Below are positions 10,570 to 22,410 of a stretch of DNA of 64,000 nt, piece by piece. Position 1 is the first letter of the stretch; each line of letters starts with the position of its first letter. The stretch is from assembly GCA_963556695.1 (NCBI GenBank), contig CAUWAG010000004.1, positions 2,170,001 to 2,234,000 on the forward strand, written 5' to 3'. Made by a program: the position numbers and the translations under genes. This DNA is from Anthostomella pinea (taxonomy: Eukaryota; Ascomycota; Sordariomycetes; Xylariales; Xylariaceae). The notes beneath the pieces were generated by a model. It searched no databases. It had not been told where the DNA came from and was given only the letters and a program-made list of their open reading frames with translations.

Positions 10570-11331
10570 GGTTTGGCAGCGCTGTAGGGATTCAGGGCAA
10601 GGCAGCATTGGCGTTTTGTTCTTTGCTAAGACATCATGATGGATGGGTAGTCTTCAAGTATGTGACGAACACTTTCAAGAAACTTGGTTCACGAGCATTG
10701 AGCGGCTTTCAAAGCCAACTGGACTTGTATGTGCCATTCTATATCGGCCGGTCGCGATGGTCGCATGCTTTGGTTATGGATGGTGTCTTGTTTGCATGGC
10801 GTTTGAGATTATGGCTTACAAAGATTGATTCTCGAGATAACAGCACTCTCCACTCGACCCGATGTCACCTCATAACCGATCTAGGATTCCGAACGTCGGA
10901 GCTGCGACGTCGAAGGCATTACTGACTACCAAACACCATGGTAGAACCGGGGTCTTATTGGCCTAGGCGTTCTATCTCATTGGCATTTGATGTTGGCGAT
11001 GGGGCCTATGGAGTACTCCGCGGCGCACCTAAATAGGCAATTGGACTCTTTTTGGATGATGACTAACAACTGCCAGGATTGGAAGGGGACCCGAGGCCCA
11101 ACGGAGTGAATATCTAACCGCGCAGCGCTGAATTTCTAAGCGGTATTCTTCCCATCAGGGGTCCCTGGTGGGTTTGCAGCTGGACGAAAGGTTTGTCAGC
11201 AAGGGGTTCGAGACATGAACAGCAACCTCTCTTCATTCTTTATGATCCTTACACAGCGCTCATCCATCTCAACCTAGACACAGAAGCACAGACTTCTATC
11301 TCACCCAAACTCACTCCCGAGGCCCTCCAAC
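10570..11331. other. intergenic
   Basis: No gene recognised between get3 and the glutathione transferase gene, which run in the same direction. Confidence 0.5.
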
Positions 11332-12272
11332 ATGCAGCCTATCAAGATCTACAACGCAGAGCCCGGCTCGGGGCCGAACCCCTGGAAGACCGTCCTCGTG
11401 GTGGAGGAGCTCGGCATCCCGTACGAGACGGTCTGGGTCAGCTACGGCGACCTCAAGTCGGAGCCGTACGTCTCGCTCAACCCCAACGGCCGGGTGCCGG
11501 CCATGGTCGACCCCAACACGGACGTCACGCTGTTCGAGTCGGGCGCCATCATCAGCTACCTCGTCGACACGTACGACAAGGACTTCACGCTCACGTACGG
11601 GCCCGACCGCCTCGCCGACAGGTGGCTCGTGCAGAGCTGGCTGCATTTCCAGATGAGCGGGCAGGGCCCCATGTTCGGCCAAAAGATGTGGTTGTGCGTA
11701 GCATCATCTCGCGTTCTTCCCATTCATACATACAGACCCCCTTCAAATTGCCTCGATAGTCTTCTCTTCCTATAGACGGCGCTTCGCTGTTGATAACCCC
11801 TGAGCGAACGCCCGGGCAGTCGCCCACGTATCCTGCCTGCAAGGATAATTGCTAACAACCAAATACTCATAGTACGCACTTCCACATCGAAGAGAACGTC
11901 AAATCAGCCCTCGGCCGCTACGCCACCGAGGCCAAGCGCATCGTCGGCGTCATCGACGCCAGCCTGCGCAAGCAGCGGCAGAAGCAGCAACTACCAGCCA
12001 GCGGGCCCGTCTGGCTCGTCGGCGAGCACTGCACGCTCGCCGACCTGGCCTTCTTCACCTGGGACCTGACGCTCTTCGCCGGCGCCCTGCTCCCCGAGAA
12101 CCCCATCGACGTCGAGAAGGACTTCCCCGAGTTCGCCGCGTGGCACGGCAATGTGGCGAGGCGCCCGGCCGCCGAGAAGGTTGTCGCGATGCGGCAGGAG
12201 GCCCTGAGTACCAAGAGGAACACGGCGGCGACTGTGATTGAGGCGCAGGCTGACGGCAGGAAGTTGTCTTGA
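11332..12272 (+). CDS. glutathione S-transferase, Ure2p-like
   Basis: Cytosolic GST for conjugating glutathione to electrophiles. Exons are 11332-11693 and 11873-12272; the 179-nt intron starts GTGCGT, has a GCTAAC branch point and ends ATAG, giving MWFTHFHIEENV across the junction. The 253-residue product has an N-terminal thioredoxin fold (IKIYNAEPGSGPNPWKTVL; cis-proline segment GRVPAMVD; ES of TLFESGAIISYL) and an all-helical C-terminal domain with the WLVGEHCTLADLAFF motif (N-capping/hydrophobic staple). Residues PNPWK at 15-19 hold the usual catalytic-site region, and the protein resembles the fungal Ure2-like class rather than the omega class. Its physiological substrate cannot be told. 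Confidence 0.9.
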
Positions 12273-12480
12273 GACGGACGAACGACCTCGGACGGGGCGC
12301 GTTGTTGTTGTTGTATACTTTGGTTTCGTCAGAGTGTAGTCCAGATACGTAGTTAGTGTGTTTCATAATACTTAGAGAACGGTTCAACAAATTGGTTCAA
12401 CAAATTGGTTCACAACTTGTCGCTCTGTGTTTAGAACCAAGACTCTAGAAACCCAAAAAAGAGAAGGACAAAAAAAACAG
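12273..12480. other. 3' flank of the GST gene with short direct repeats
   Basis: Contains two adjacent copies of a short AACAAATTGGTTC unit near 12386-12412. No gene. Confidence 0.4.
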
Positions 12481-12483
12481 AAT

Positions 12484-12590
12484 GTCAGCCGCTAGGGGAA
12501 TCAAACCGCTGTGCCTAAGAATACCTTTTGAGAATACTTTGTAAGAATATTTCGCTAGGCCGTACCAGTGCGGCTACTAGACAAACCTTT
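12484..12590 (-). repeat. tRNA-like repeat, copy 1 (possible SINE relic)
   Basis: On the minus strand there is a B-box-like GGTTTGATTCC followed by an AGCGGCT stretch. About 85 bases upstream is an A-box-like TAGCCGCACTGG. The AGCCGCA of that segment could pair with AGCGGCT over six of seven positions, like an acceptor stem. The spacing is too long for a plain tRNA without an intron. A diverged copy lies at 12745-12795. This suggests a tRNA-derived short element, but folding was done by eye only. Confidence 0.3.
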
Positions 12591-12744
12591 TAAACTCGTA
12601 TATATATCATGTACCGTTGTAAGTGTAGAAAGGAACGAGTGGACAGGTGCAAAAAGTGCGCAAGGTGGCTTAACTAGTAAACTCTACGAAAAGAGAAAGG
12701 GGAAAGAGAGTACCTTGTTAGGTGGGGAGAGCCAAGAATAAAAG

Positions 12745-12795
12745 AAGAATATTTCACTCGCTAGAGGAATCAAATCGCTGTTCTAGAATAACAGT
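12745..12795 (-). repeat. tRNA-like repeat, copy 2 (partial)
   Basis: Matches the B-box side of the element at 12484-12530: CGCTAGAGGAATCAAATCGCTG here against CGCTAGGGGAATCAAACCGCTG (split comparison, three mismatches over 22 bases). Only this side of the unit is recognisable. Between the two copies the DNA is A-rich and non-coding. Confidence 0.35.
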
Positions 12796-13388
12796 TGGAC
12801 CCGTCTATATTGGTCTTATTCGTGTATATAGGGACGCTCGGCTAGATGGACTTCCAGAGCTCGTTTCTTCCTTAGAGCTTCCAACACACTTGGTAGTTCA
12901 CACCGTTCATACTGCAGAGGAGGAGATCAAGACTAAGAGTAGAAACAGTGGCATCCAACGCTGGTCAAGACATATCTACGAGGCACATATGAAGAATCAC
13001 AACGACCAGATCAACGGTATGTACGCATCAGGAGACTGCTCGGAAGATCATGATGACGAGACGAAGTGAAGCGCTCTGACACTGTAGACATACAGTTGAG
13101 GATCAGCTTGGGATTTACTCCAGCCGGCGACCACGTTCCAAGCATGCTTGATCTTCGTAAAGTCTGTTCATTCACTCTTTCGCCACTCGTCTTTTTGTAC
13201 AAGCCACTGCAACCTAACTAGCAAGACGGGCAGCTGGCTAATCTATAGCTTTCATGTACCGTAATTGTAATAGCCACGCTTCCATGTATTTTCCGGAACT
13301 CCATATGACCACACACGCACCCGGGCCACACCTTCCATCGTACCCATCATCACTCATCACATCACTCCCCACCGATCAACCCGCTCGC
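12796..13388. other. intergenic
   Basis: No gene recognised; the right end is the 3' UTR of the AIP1 gene. Confidence 0.45.
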
Positions 13389-15337
13389 TCACTGCAAGCC
13401 CGACACGCTCCAGATCTTGATCGCAGCATCCCCACCGGTACTAGCAACCTTCATACCGCCATCGACCCAGGCCACGCCGTTGACGCCGTCCTTGTGCGCG
13501 TTCAGCGCCTTGACTCTGCTGCCGGGCTTCGCGAGGCTCCAGACGAAGACGTTGGTGTCCAGCGCGCCGCTGACGGCGTGCGTGCCGGCGTCGTTCCAGG
13601 CGATGCTCGTAACCCGCCCCGTGTGCGCCGACCACCTGTCCGTGGCCACCTCCAGCCCGTCCGTCTTGTATGCGTGGATCTTGCCGGCCTGGTTGCCCGC
13701 CGCGAGGAGCGAGCCGTCGTTCGAGAAGGCGAGGGCAGTGATCTGGGCCGTCGAGTTCTTGGCCTCGCTGGACTGCGTCAGCTTGTTGCTCGAGTCGACC
13801 TTGTACAGCCGGACGGCATTGCTGCTCAAGCCAACTGCGACCACCGACCCATGCGCTGCTACGGCTGTCGGCTGCGAGTCAGAAATTTCCATCTTGCCAG
13901 CGAGCTGGTTCTTGACGTATATCTCCACACCGGAGTTCGTTGCAACATATACCCGGCCATCGGCGGAGGCAACACCCTTGGGCTGGGCGGAGAGTTTTAG
14001 AGAATCGCCCGCGAACGTCTTGGCAGATTCGTCCACTATCCGCAACGTGTCGTCCCAGCCAACACTGTATGCCCTGCCCGAACTCGACGCGAAGTCGGTG
14101 ACTTGGTTCGTGTGGGTTTGTCCGTCGACAACCGTACCCAGTCCCGAGGAGACGTCCCAGCTGCAGACTCTGCCGTCAAAGCTTCCCGTCAATAATGTCT
14201 GACCTTTGCCACCAGAGCCTGCAGCCATAGCTGTGATGCTCTTGTCGTGTCCCTGGACGACCTTGATTGGCTCCGAGCTTCCCTCTGTCAAATAGTTGAG
14301 ATCCCCGCTGAGACTCAGACTGATGATCAGACCATCGCTACGTCCGTGAGGCCATACGACGCCCACTTGTTGATCCTGTATACTGACACCACCATCTCCA
14401 CCAAACCTCCAGGTATGGGTAGCTGTGCCCGCTTCCACGTCCCACATCTTAACAGTCTGATCCGCACTCGCAGTGACGAATCTCTTCGAGTCCTTCGCCC
14501 AGCTTACGGCAAATATGCTGCCAGTATGCTCACCCTCGCCGATCGTCTTGGTGGGCTCACCAGTCTTCCCGTCGTATAGTTGAATCCGCTTGTCCGCTCC
14601 GACGGTAACCAGTGTGTTGCCGTCTGGAGAGAATGCCGTTCCCAACACGAATCCTTTGTGGATACCCGCCGACTTGGAGTTGAACTTGAACGGAGCGCCA
14701 TGGAGGAAGCACATGGCCATATCGTCGCTCACGGTGGCAGCTCGGAACGGTCTCATGGGTCTCATGGCGACAGAATTGATGACCTTCGAATGACCAGACA
14801 CCTCTCCCACGCTGTTCCCGCTATCAGCGGTGATGCAGTGGCCGAAGCGCTCACGCCCATCGCCCACCGCAATGATGCGTTGCGAGTCGCCATCCCACGC
14901 TATGTCGTTTATTCGTCCGGAGATGATGTGGTACTCGCCTGACATGAAACCCTGTGTCAGCCTTGTGTATCGAATGACTTGACGCCTAGTGTCCGGTACC
15001 CTTTGTGTTGACAGCTTCTAGAGAGTCCCATACACGGACCGAACCAGAGACATCTCCACTGGCAATATAGAATCCGCTTGGCGAGAATCGGGCAACGCTC
15101 GTCTGGGCGGTGTGGCCTGTGTACTGTTTGCTATTGGAAGGCTCGTCGATCGATCGCACAAAGAGGGATTTTCCAGACTTGAATCGTTAGTCTCGTACAT
15201 GGCTGGGTCCGGATGCCGCCATAGACACTTACAGCATAAGCTATCCTTTCGCCTTTCGCGTCGGTGGACAGCTGGGTAGGCTGTCCTCGAGTTGTAGCTG
15301 GCGAGGCTGCAAAAATCTTCTCGATTGACACCGACAT
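13389..15337 (-). CDS. aip1: actin-interacting protein 1 (AIP1/WDR1), WD40 double propeller
   Basis: Works with cofilin to disassemble and cap actin filaments at patches and rings. The three exons are 15337-15233, 15177-15000 and 14938-13389, giving 610 residues, typical of AIP1. Intron 1 (GTAAG...TTCAAG) and intron 2 (GTACCG...GTCAG) restore the canonical reading SGKSLFVRSIDEP and NTKGEYHIISGRINDIAWD. The whole protein is WD40 repeats, with telltale ends such as ASGDVSGSVRVWD, TASADQTVKMWDV, SGALDTNVFVWSL and TGGDAAIKIWSV. AIP1-specific segments include GHSKVINSVAMRPMRPFRAAT. The first exon supplies the N-terminal strand (IEKIFAASPATTRGQPTQL). Fimbrin at 44 kb is another actin regulator, but the two are not linked closely enough to imply co-regulation. 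Confidence 0.95.
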
Positions 15338-15961
15338 GGTCGTGGATTGGATACGAGGCTGATGGCTTGGTAAGGGTTGGATGGAGACGTTGGTGGCCTC
15401 TCTGCGTGAAGTGATAGGAAGCTGTCGACGTCAGGGGCTATGAAGCATTATGGTTGTTGATGGAGGGGCACGAGGGGCACATTGAAACGGGCCTGGTCAG
15501 TGTTGCGGGGCAGCGAGACAAGCTGGCGCCAGGTGTGGCTGAAACGCTACGCGTAAAGGGGAAAGGGTGCTTCATGCAGGCCAGCTTCGTATCGGACAAC
15601 CTCACCGCAGACACCGTCACGTCACAGGCCAACTTACCCGCCATTGCATCGGTATCACTCAAAATGACTGCTCTATCAGGGAGCGAGAACACACGATTTC
15701 ATGAAAACCCCAAGTTTATTCTGGGACTATGTTCGCCTACTCTACGAATCTTTTCTGTGAAATGCATCGCCTGCATTAGGTATAGGTGCGCAGCCGTCGT
15801 CATGCGAGCTGAACCTCCACATCCCAAGTATCAGCAATCATCCTCCAGGCAAATGAAAGGGGATCTGTCAGTTGATCCTGATATCAGAAGAAGTATGCAA
15901 CGTGGTCTTGATTGGACTGCGAAATGCCGTCACGCCAAGTGCCGTTGTCGTGCGTGGACAA
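15338..15961. other. spacer between two minus-strand genes
   Basis: Holds the AIP1 promoter and 3' UTR of the CCHC gene. No further coding sequence recognised. Confidence 0.5.
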
Positions 15962-17940
15962 TTACCACGCAACCTCACCACCACCAGACCAGCCTGCGTC
16001 GCCAGCGGGAGCACTGTTGGCCGCAGCTTCAGCCATCCAGTCGTCATTGACCGGTCCAGCATCAAAGCCAGCCTCAGCTCCGCCGCCGCCAGCGCCGAAG
16101 TCGTCACCTCCACCACCCGTACCGAAACCGTCGTCGAGCGGGGCGGGCTCCTTCTTGCAACGAACCTTGGTGTGGCCCATCTCGTTGCAGTTGCTGCACT
16201 TGACGCGGCTGTCTGTTGCTCTGTATCAGTCAAGCTATCACCATGGACAGGCCTTATCAGCAAGACTTACAGTCTCGAGGCTTCGGGCAACCTCGGCTTT
16301 CGTGACCGAACGCGTCGCAGTTGCGGCATTGGACTTTCGACATGTCCTTGGGCTCAGTGCACTCTCGGGAAGTGTGACCCTCCTTGTCGCAGTTGCGGCA
16401 CATGATCTTCTTTTCCTCGGTGCAGTCCTTGGAAGAATGGCCCTCCTGACCGCAATTGTAGCAGCCTCGAGAACCACCACCCTGGGGACAGTCGCTAGAG
16501 TAGTGACCCACTAAATGATCAAGTTAGCTGTTGTCATGCTGGTCCTGGAGATCGGGAAAGACTTGCTCTCGTTGCACTTGCGACACTCGACATCCGGGCC
16601 TGCCTGACGCGGCTCGGGGCCTACAAACTGGTCAGTATCGTGCTATGCCAAAGCAGAACACCAAGATACGTACACTCCTTGACCTGATGTCCACTCTTGC
16701 TGTTGCGCACAAAGTAGGTTAGCGACGGGTCAGAAGGGCGACAGTTCGATACAAACATACCCGCAGTTCTTGCAAGCAAACTTGTCAACTCTGGGAGTGG
16801 AACCTTGTTGTTGTTAGCACGTGTTTGGGTATAAGTAGGAGGTACTGGTCTCACAGTCGCGGACACGGTGGCCAGTCTCGTTGCAGTTGTAGCAGGTGAT
16901 CATCACCTGCTCCTTCTCCATCTTGGGCTCGGTGCAGTTCTTGGAGATATGGCCCAAGCCATCACAGTTGGTGCACTTGGAGAGGCCCGAGTTGACCACC
17001 TCGCCAGCATCTGCGAGACGCTCGATGTTGTCTTCCGGGGTCGGCCAACCCTCGGCCTCACGAGGGCGTGCTGGCTTCGGGTCGAAGCGGTAGGTAACCG
17101 AGTACTTCTTGCCGAGATTTCCCTGGAAGTCCATGTTCGTCAAAGTCGAAATCATGGAAGGCTTCTCAAGCGCGATCAGGTAGAGATCGATCTCCTGGTT
17201 TCGGAAAGCCGCCTCGAGTTCAGGGTATGTCGTCTGCGGGCAGGCCTTGATGTACTGCTGCACAGCCTCCTTGACATCGTCCATGTCATGCTCCTTCGTG
17301 GCCTCGCAGATCTTCTCCCAAGCGACGTCAGCATCAACGGTTTCGACGTCGGATCGGTCCAGCTTCCGAGCACTCTCGCACTCAGCGGCTGAGTGACCTG
17401 ATCATTGCACATTAGCTGACTTGCATGAGTACTTGAGAATTTCAAACGCTTCTTACCCTCCTCCTGGCAGTTGTTGCACATCATGGGCGGCTTGTCAGGA
17501 CAGTCCGCGGCCCGGTGGCCTTCCTTTGCGCAAATACGGCATTCTCCCGTGAACTCCTGGGGAGGAGCAGTAGGGCAATCACGGATCATGTGGCCTTCCT
17601 CGTTGCAGTGGTTGCACTTCATAACTCGGGGGTTGGTACAGTCGGCCTTGGAGTGTCTTCGCAGATAGTGTTAGATGGGATCTATGGCGATATGCAGTGG
17701 TGCGACTTACCCGTCCTGGCCACAGTTGAAGCAAGCGCCGAAGCCGCCGCCACCGCCGCCGCCGCCTCCACCTTGAGCGCCATCGGCAGGAGTATCGAAT
17801 TCGTCTTGCACGTGGAAACCGGAAATGCCGCCGTTGAGATGCGAGGTGTCATCGCCAGCACCGAAATCTCCGCCATGGTCACCGGTGTCGCCACCATCGT
17901 TCCAGGCGGCAGGTTTAGTCGAGCCTCCCCAGCCAGACAT
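15962..17940 (-). CDS. CCHC zinc-knuckle nucleic-acid-binding protein with twelve knuckles (CnjB/GIS2-like)
   Basis: Eight exons (17940-17711, 17656-17457, 17397-16855, 16803-16761, 16699-16674, 16620-16567, 16510-16271, 16212-15962) give 528 residues. I count twelve CX2CX4HX4C knuckles, for example CFNCGQDGHSKADC, CNHCNEEGHMIRDC, CYNCNETGHRVRDC and CSNCNEMGHTKVRC. Four sit near the N-terminus. Then comes a ~140-residue helical, knuckle-free spacer (KICEATKEH; PELEAAFRNQEIDLYLIALEK), followed by eight more. Both ends are Gly/Asp-rich. Such proteins bind single-stranded RNA or DNA; fungal homologues are annotated as zinc-knuckle transcription factors (CnjB). The intron at 16566-16511 is GC-AG (A|GCAAGT). 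The last acceptor was chosen at 16214-16213 because an earlier AG gives an in-frame stop. The exact function is unknown. Confidence 0.88.
16511..16566 (-). other. GC-AG intron in the CCHC gene
   Basis: Donor reads A|GCAAGT and acceptor ATTTAG, with a GCTAAC branch point. Removal joins CRKCNE to MGHYSSDC and restores a perfect CCHC knuckle. No GT donor nearby does so. Confidence 0.8.
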
Positions 17941-20848
17941 CGTGATCGAGAGTGAGGATGCTGTATATTTTGTTAGTATGATGGATTGTTGTGCTAAGTA
18001 GGAATCAGTGGCGCAGTGGGACTTGTTTGTGTTGATGGAGAAAGTAAGATCGCACAGTTTGGTAGGTCAACCAGGTGTGTGTGGAACAGTTCGTCCTGGG
18101 TTGGGGGGCCAGAGACGTAGGAGGGATTGTTTAAGATTGAAAGGGAAGGTCGGACTTTGGGGGTGCAAGCAAGGACATGGAAACGAGGCGGAATGGCTGG
18201 CGAATCCATGCAGGTGATGCAGGAGTTCAGGAGGCTGGATGCGTGCAGAGATGCAGGTGTATAGGCATGGAAGGGTTGCATGATAGGATCAGGCAGGCAG
18301 TCTCACCGGATTGTTGGGTGTCTTGAAAGGCAGGTAGCTGACCCGCAGTGTCAGAAGAAATTGTGATGGAGAGAGGGGGGGTGGTGATTGAGAAGATGCT
18401 TATTGATGAAGTGAGGGTCGCAAGCAGAGGAATACCCGTGGTGGTGCGTGCTTGTATGTGGGTTGGATGCGTGGTGGGTGGTAGGAGGTAGGAGGTAAGA
18501 GATCAAGGCCGCAGATTCAGACGGATGCCTTGGGGTGCACAGGCCACTGGCGAGGGGGAGTGGAAGGAGCGCAAGGGAACAACCGCGTATACTTGGAAGG
18601 AGAGACACGCCGTTGATGGTGAAAATTGAAGAGGCGGCAGCAGGAGGAGGACGAGAGGCGGGAGGGCACAAGATGCCGACGGATCGATCAAGAGATGTTG
18701 AACTTACTGTTGGTAGATGGAATGAGGTTGCGAAAAGCAGTGCGTGATACTGAACGTATCAGGAAGAAAATGCAAAAGGCAAGATGCAGGTCTCCTTGGT
18801 TGCGTTTGTTGTTGACGGCTTCACGTCAGAAGATGTGAAGACCTAGGTGGATGTGGGTGGCTGGGAGGAGAGAGAGTGGGATGCAGAAGAACTGGTGGGA
18901 GGAAACAAATTTGTAGCTGAGCGAAGCAGCTAAAATTGTTGGTGCCTCAGTGGTCTTCAGGGCATCCAGTTCAGTAGGTCGAAAGAGTGTTGGGAAGGTG
19001 CGTGTTGCTCCAGGCAGGTATCTTAACTGCGTTGGTTGCCCAGGTGAAGTTGCAGATGTGCACGTGGATTAGGGGGAGCCTTAGGTAATGCACCTGCGTG
19101 CTGCATGTAGGTTAGGCAACTTGCCTTAGGTACGAACGAACCACCTCTGCTTCTCTATGTACTGGATGTATAACCTACCTCTACGCTCAAAGCTGTGTAT
19201 GTGCGCCGCGCCTCTTTGTTTCGTCTGCAGCCCGAGTACTGCTTTATGATTATGCCAGAAGCTGCAGGCACTTGAAACCGGGGGGACAGTATGCTAAGGT
19301 ATAGCTGAATGCAAAAGAGAGGTCGTTGGCCTCATGCCACCACTTCCAGCCGAGGCACGCAGATTCTTCTTGTAGCTGAGGTACCTTGTTTAACATGATA
19401 CACTGAGGATAATACCCAAGCCTGGGGACTTCCTGTTGGACTAAGGGGTGGCATGCGGCATCGAATTATGGTATCAGGGGTGGCATGTAGGTATGTCATT
19501 GGATTTTACAGCTGCTTCTATGCTCATTTTATCGACCGGACAATATGGTGGATTCTACTTGACCTTGCGGCATACGTACCGGCTGCGTGTACCTTAGAGT
19601 GTTCGTCTATGATGTTGCTGTTGTCTGCATGCAACCTTCGAAGACTGCTTAGCCTCGAGGGCTTGCTGTGCAAACGAAACACCCCGAGAGTTCGCTTCAA
19701 TATCGCTCTTTGAAAGAGGCCACCAGGTTCTACCATCTGAAGCAAGCCCAGCCAAAGATTATCTGATCCTCATACTCCGTGTCACGTATCTATCGACCGA
19801 TCCCCCTATATGTGGAACCCACCGGCTCTCACATGAGTATGTAGGCAGCCGGACGTCCATGGATTCCATGACATAATGAACCACAAGAAAACACACAAGA
19901 TCTAGGGCTCGCACGAGCTTCGTATTTCGGGACGTCTAAGGGTCGATGGTGGATGGACCCTGAAAAGTCATCTGATATCTCGCACGTATCTCACATGGTT
20001 GTGAGTCTCTCCGGACCACAGGTCATGGACCCTACTCCGACTGGACGGGTGCAAGCTCCAGAGAATCAGCAAGACTCGTTGGTCTTTTTACCACAATTCC
20101 ATCCTTTAAATGTCGGAACTTGGGACCGGTAGTATTGGAGCAAGTATGGGAGAAAGGGGCCTGTTCGCACTCCTTCGGTTCCCAATAGGTCACCCCCCTA
20201 TCTTGGATTGACTCATGGAGTTGCCAATCAAGAAGCACCTAGCGGAGAGTTGACAGGTTTACCGGAAGATAGGAGACATAGGGACGAGCAAATGTCCACA
20301 GATTGCTCATCTACATACATCCCACACCGGCAGTCGTGCCACGCACCAGCATGCCTGTCTATCGAAAGGCGACATGAGCATCCACACAGCCAGAACGGGT
20401 TGTAAGACGTGCCGCGGCTGAGCACCTGCAGCAAGGAATAAATATGCAGCCAGGGTAGTAAGGCTTACCCGGAGTCCTGGACCGCATTGCCTGCCAGAGA
20501 GATGGTGCTCGGCTGCCTTATCACCGAAACATCCTTGAATGATACCTACCTTCAAACGCGGGGGTGATTGTCGCGATTCCAGAACGAATAGACGACGTCA
20601 ACCCCGCTGATCATGATGCGCGCACCCGGACGAGGGGATGGCATTGGATTCTCCTGCTGCTTCTAATTCCCCGGTGTCAAACAGCTTACAAATGACTTGA
20701 ATTTGTGCAAGATAGATACCTACTCTGACTTGGTCAAGCGCTCTTCTATATAACCCTTCTACAGAACCCGCCGTAGACAGTCCATCCATCCACGCCCCAA
20801 ACCTCACACGAACACGAACACAGCAGCACCGACCCCGAATCAATCAAC
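17941..20848. other. 2.9-kb intergenic region between divergent genes
   Basis: No gene recognised. The first ~1 kb is G/A-rich on the plus strand (CT-rich on the transcribed minus strand) and may hold a long 5' leader for the CCHC gene. The final ~100 bases before 20849 are the aldo/keto reductase leader, rich in CACACGAACA-like sequence. Scattered frames of 60-100 codons look random. Confidence 0.45.
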
Positions 20849-22410
20849 ATGACTGCTCCAGCAGACCTCCCGAAGATGACGTACCGTTTCCGTGAGTCGC
20901 ATCCCCGAGGCCTGCCCCTCCTTTCCTTGCGGGCCACTTGGGTAATACCTAGATGCCTCAAGCTGGGGTTTTGCCGTGTCTCGTGGCTCGCGGAGCATGG
21001 TCAGACCAGGTCTATTCAGATGCAGTGATAGCTAACCCCAAAATCCTGCAGTGGGCCGATCCGGCCTTCAGGTCTCGGCCATCTCGCTCGGAGGCTGGCT
21101 AACATATGGAGGATACACCGAGAACGGTAGGCACCGTCAACGTCACTAAATTGCGCCAGTCAGTCAACACTAACTTGCTGGCTCAGAGAAGACATTCTCA
21201 TGCATGAAGGCAGCGTATGACAGCGGCGTCAACTTCTTTGACTGTGCCGAAGGCTACGCTGGTGAGTAGACTCCCACCAATGCCAGTCGCCGTATGTGTC
21301 TGCCTTGGCCACGAAGCTGATGCGTTAAAATATAGGCGGAAAGTCAGAGGAGGTCATGGGCGAGGCGATCAGGAAGTATTCCTGGAAGCGCAACGACCTC
21401 GTCATCTCAACCAAGGTATTCATCTTCCCGGTCTCCTTTCCCGCCACCAACCACACACCGAGACTGACACTCCGACCAGCTCTACTGGGGCAACGCAAAC
21501 GGCGACAACCCGGTGAACAACAACGGGCTCAGTCGCAAGCACATCATCGAAGGCATGTCCGCCTCCCTGAAGCGCCTCGGGCTCGACTACGTCGACCTGA
21601 TCTACGCGCACCGCCCGGACCGCCACACGCCGATGGAGGAGACAGTGCGCGCCTTCAACCACCTGATCAACACGGGCCATGCGCTCTACTGGGGCACGTC
21701 GGAGTGGAACGCGGACGAGATCGCGACGGCGTGGCGTTTCGCCGACAAGCTGGGCCTCATCGGCCCCGTCATGGAGCAGCCGGCCTACAACCTGCTGTAT
21801 GTACATTTTCGAATCTATTATTGCCCCTTCAGGCCATGTCTCAGGTGGCGAGTTTCCTCCTCTAGCCTGTGTGAAGAGCCCTTGCTCCTGAGACACGCAT
21901 CCCGACTCTTTGTTTCTCGTGAAAAGGGGTGATTACTGACTCTAATTTGCTACAAGGCAGCGCGAGAAGGTCGAGAAGGAGTACGCGCACCTGTACCGCG
22001 AGGTCGGGCTGGGCCTGACCGTGTTCTCGCCGCTGCGCCAGGGCATTCTCTCGGGCAAGTACCGGGACGGCGTGCCGGCCGACTCGCGCTTCGCCCAGGA
22101 GCAGGACGCGTTCATCGCCGGCTACTGGAAGCGCACCGGCAAGTACGCGTGGGACGGCATCATCAAGCAGGTCAACCAGCTGCAGCCCATCGCCGACGAC
22201 CTGGGCATCAAGATGAGCCAGCTGGCGCTCGCCTGGGTCCTGAAGAACCCCAACGTGAGCTCGGCCATCATCGGCGCGACTAGCCCCGAGCAGGTCTACG
22301 AGAACGTGGGCGCCGTCGGGGCGGTCGACAAGCTGACGCCCGAGATCATGGACAAGATTGACGAGATCCTGGGCAACAAGCCGCCGGCTATCGTTGCGAG
22401 ATTTGATTGA
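20849..22410 (+). CDS. aldo/keto reductase, voltage-gated K+ channel beta-subunit type (AKR6-like)
   Basis: NADPH-dependent TIM-barrel oxidoreductase. Six exons (20849-20891, 21052-21126, 21187-21261, 21336-21415, 21480-21796, 21957-22410) make 347 residues. Sequence marks are [21 protein letters not shown]; the catalytic Asp and Tyr in FFDCAEGYA; the catalytic Lys in VISTKLYWG; and the active-site His in YAHRPD. Also present are the substrate-side [17 protein letters not shown] and the cofactor-binding [16 protein letters not shown]. The combination of YWG-N and QREKVE segments is that of Kv-beta-like reductases, common in fungi as cytosolic aldehyde/ketone reductases. Donors and acceptors are all GT-AG and maintain the family alignment. 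The substrate is unknown. Confidence 0.92.

Noticed and set aside
13417..14202. Long plus-strand frame of 261 codons
   Set aside because: Exact antisense shadow of the AIP1 coding exon.
16868..17392. Plus-strand 174-codon frame
   Set aside because: Antisense shadow of the CCHC gene's third exon.
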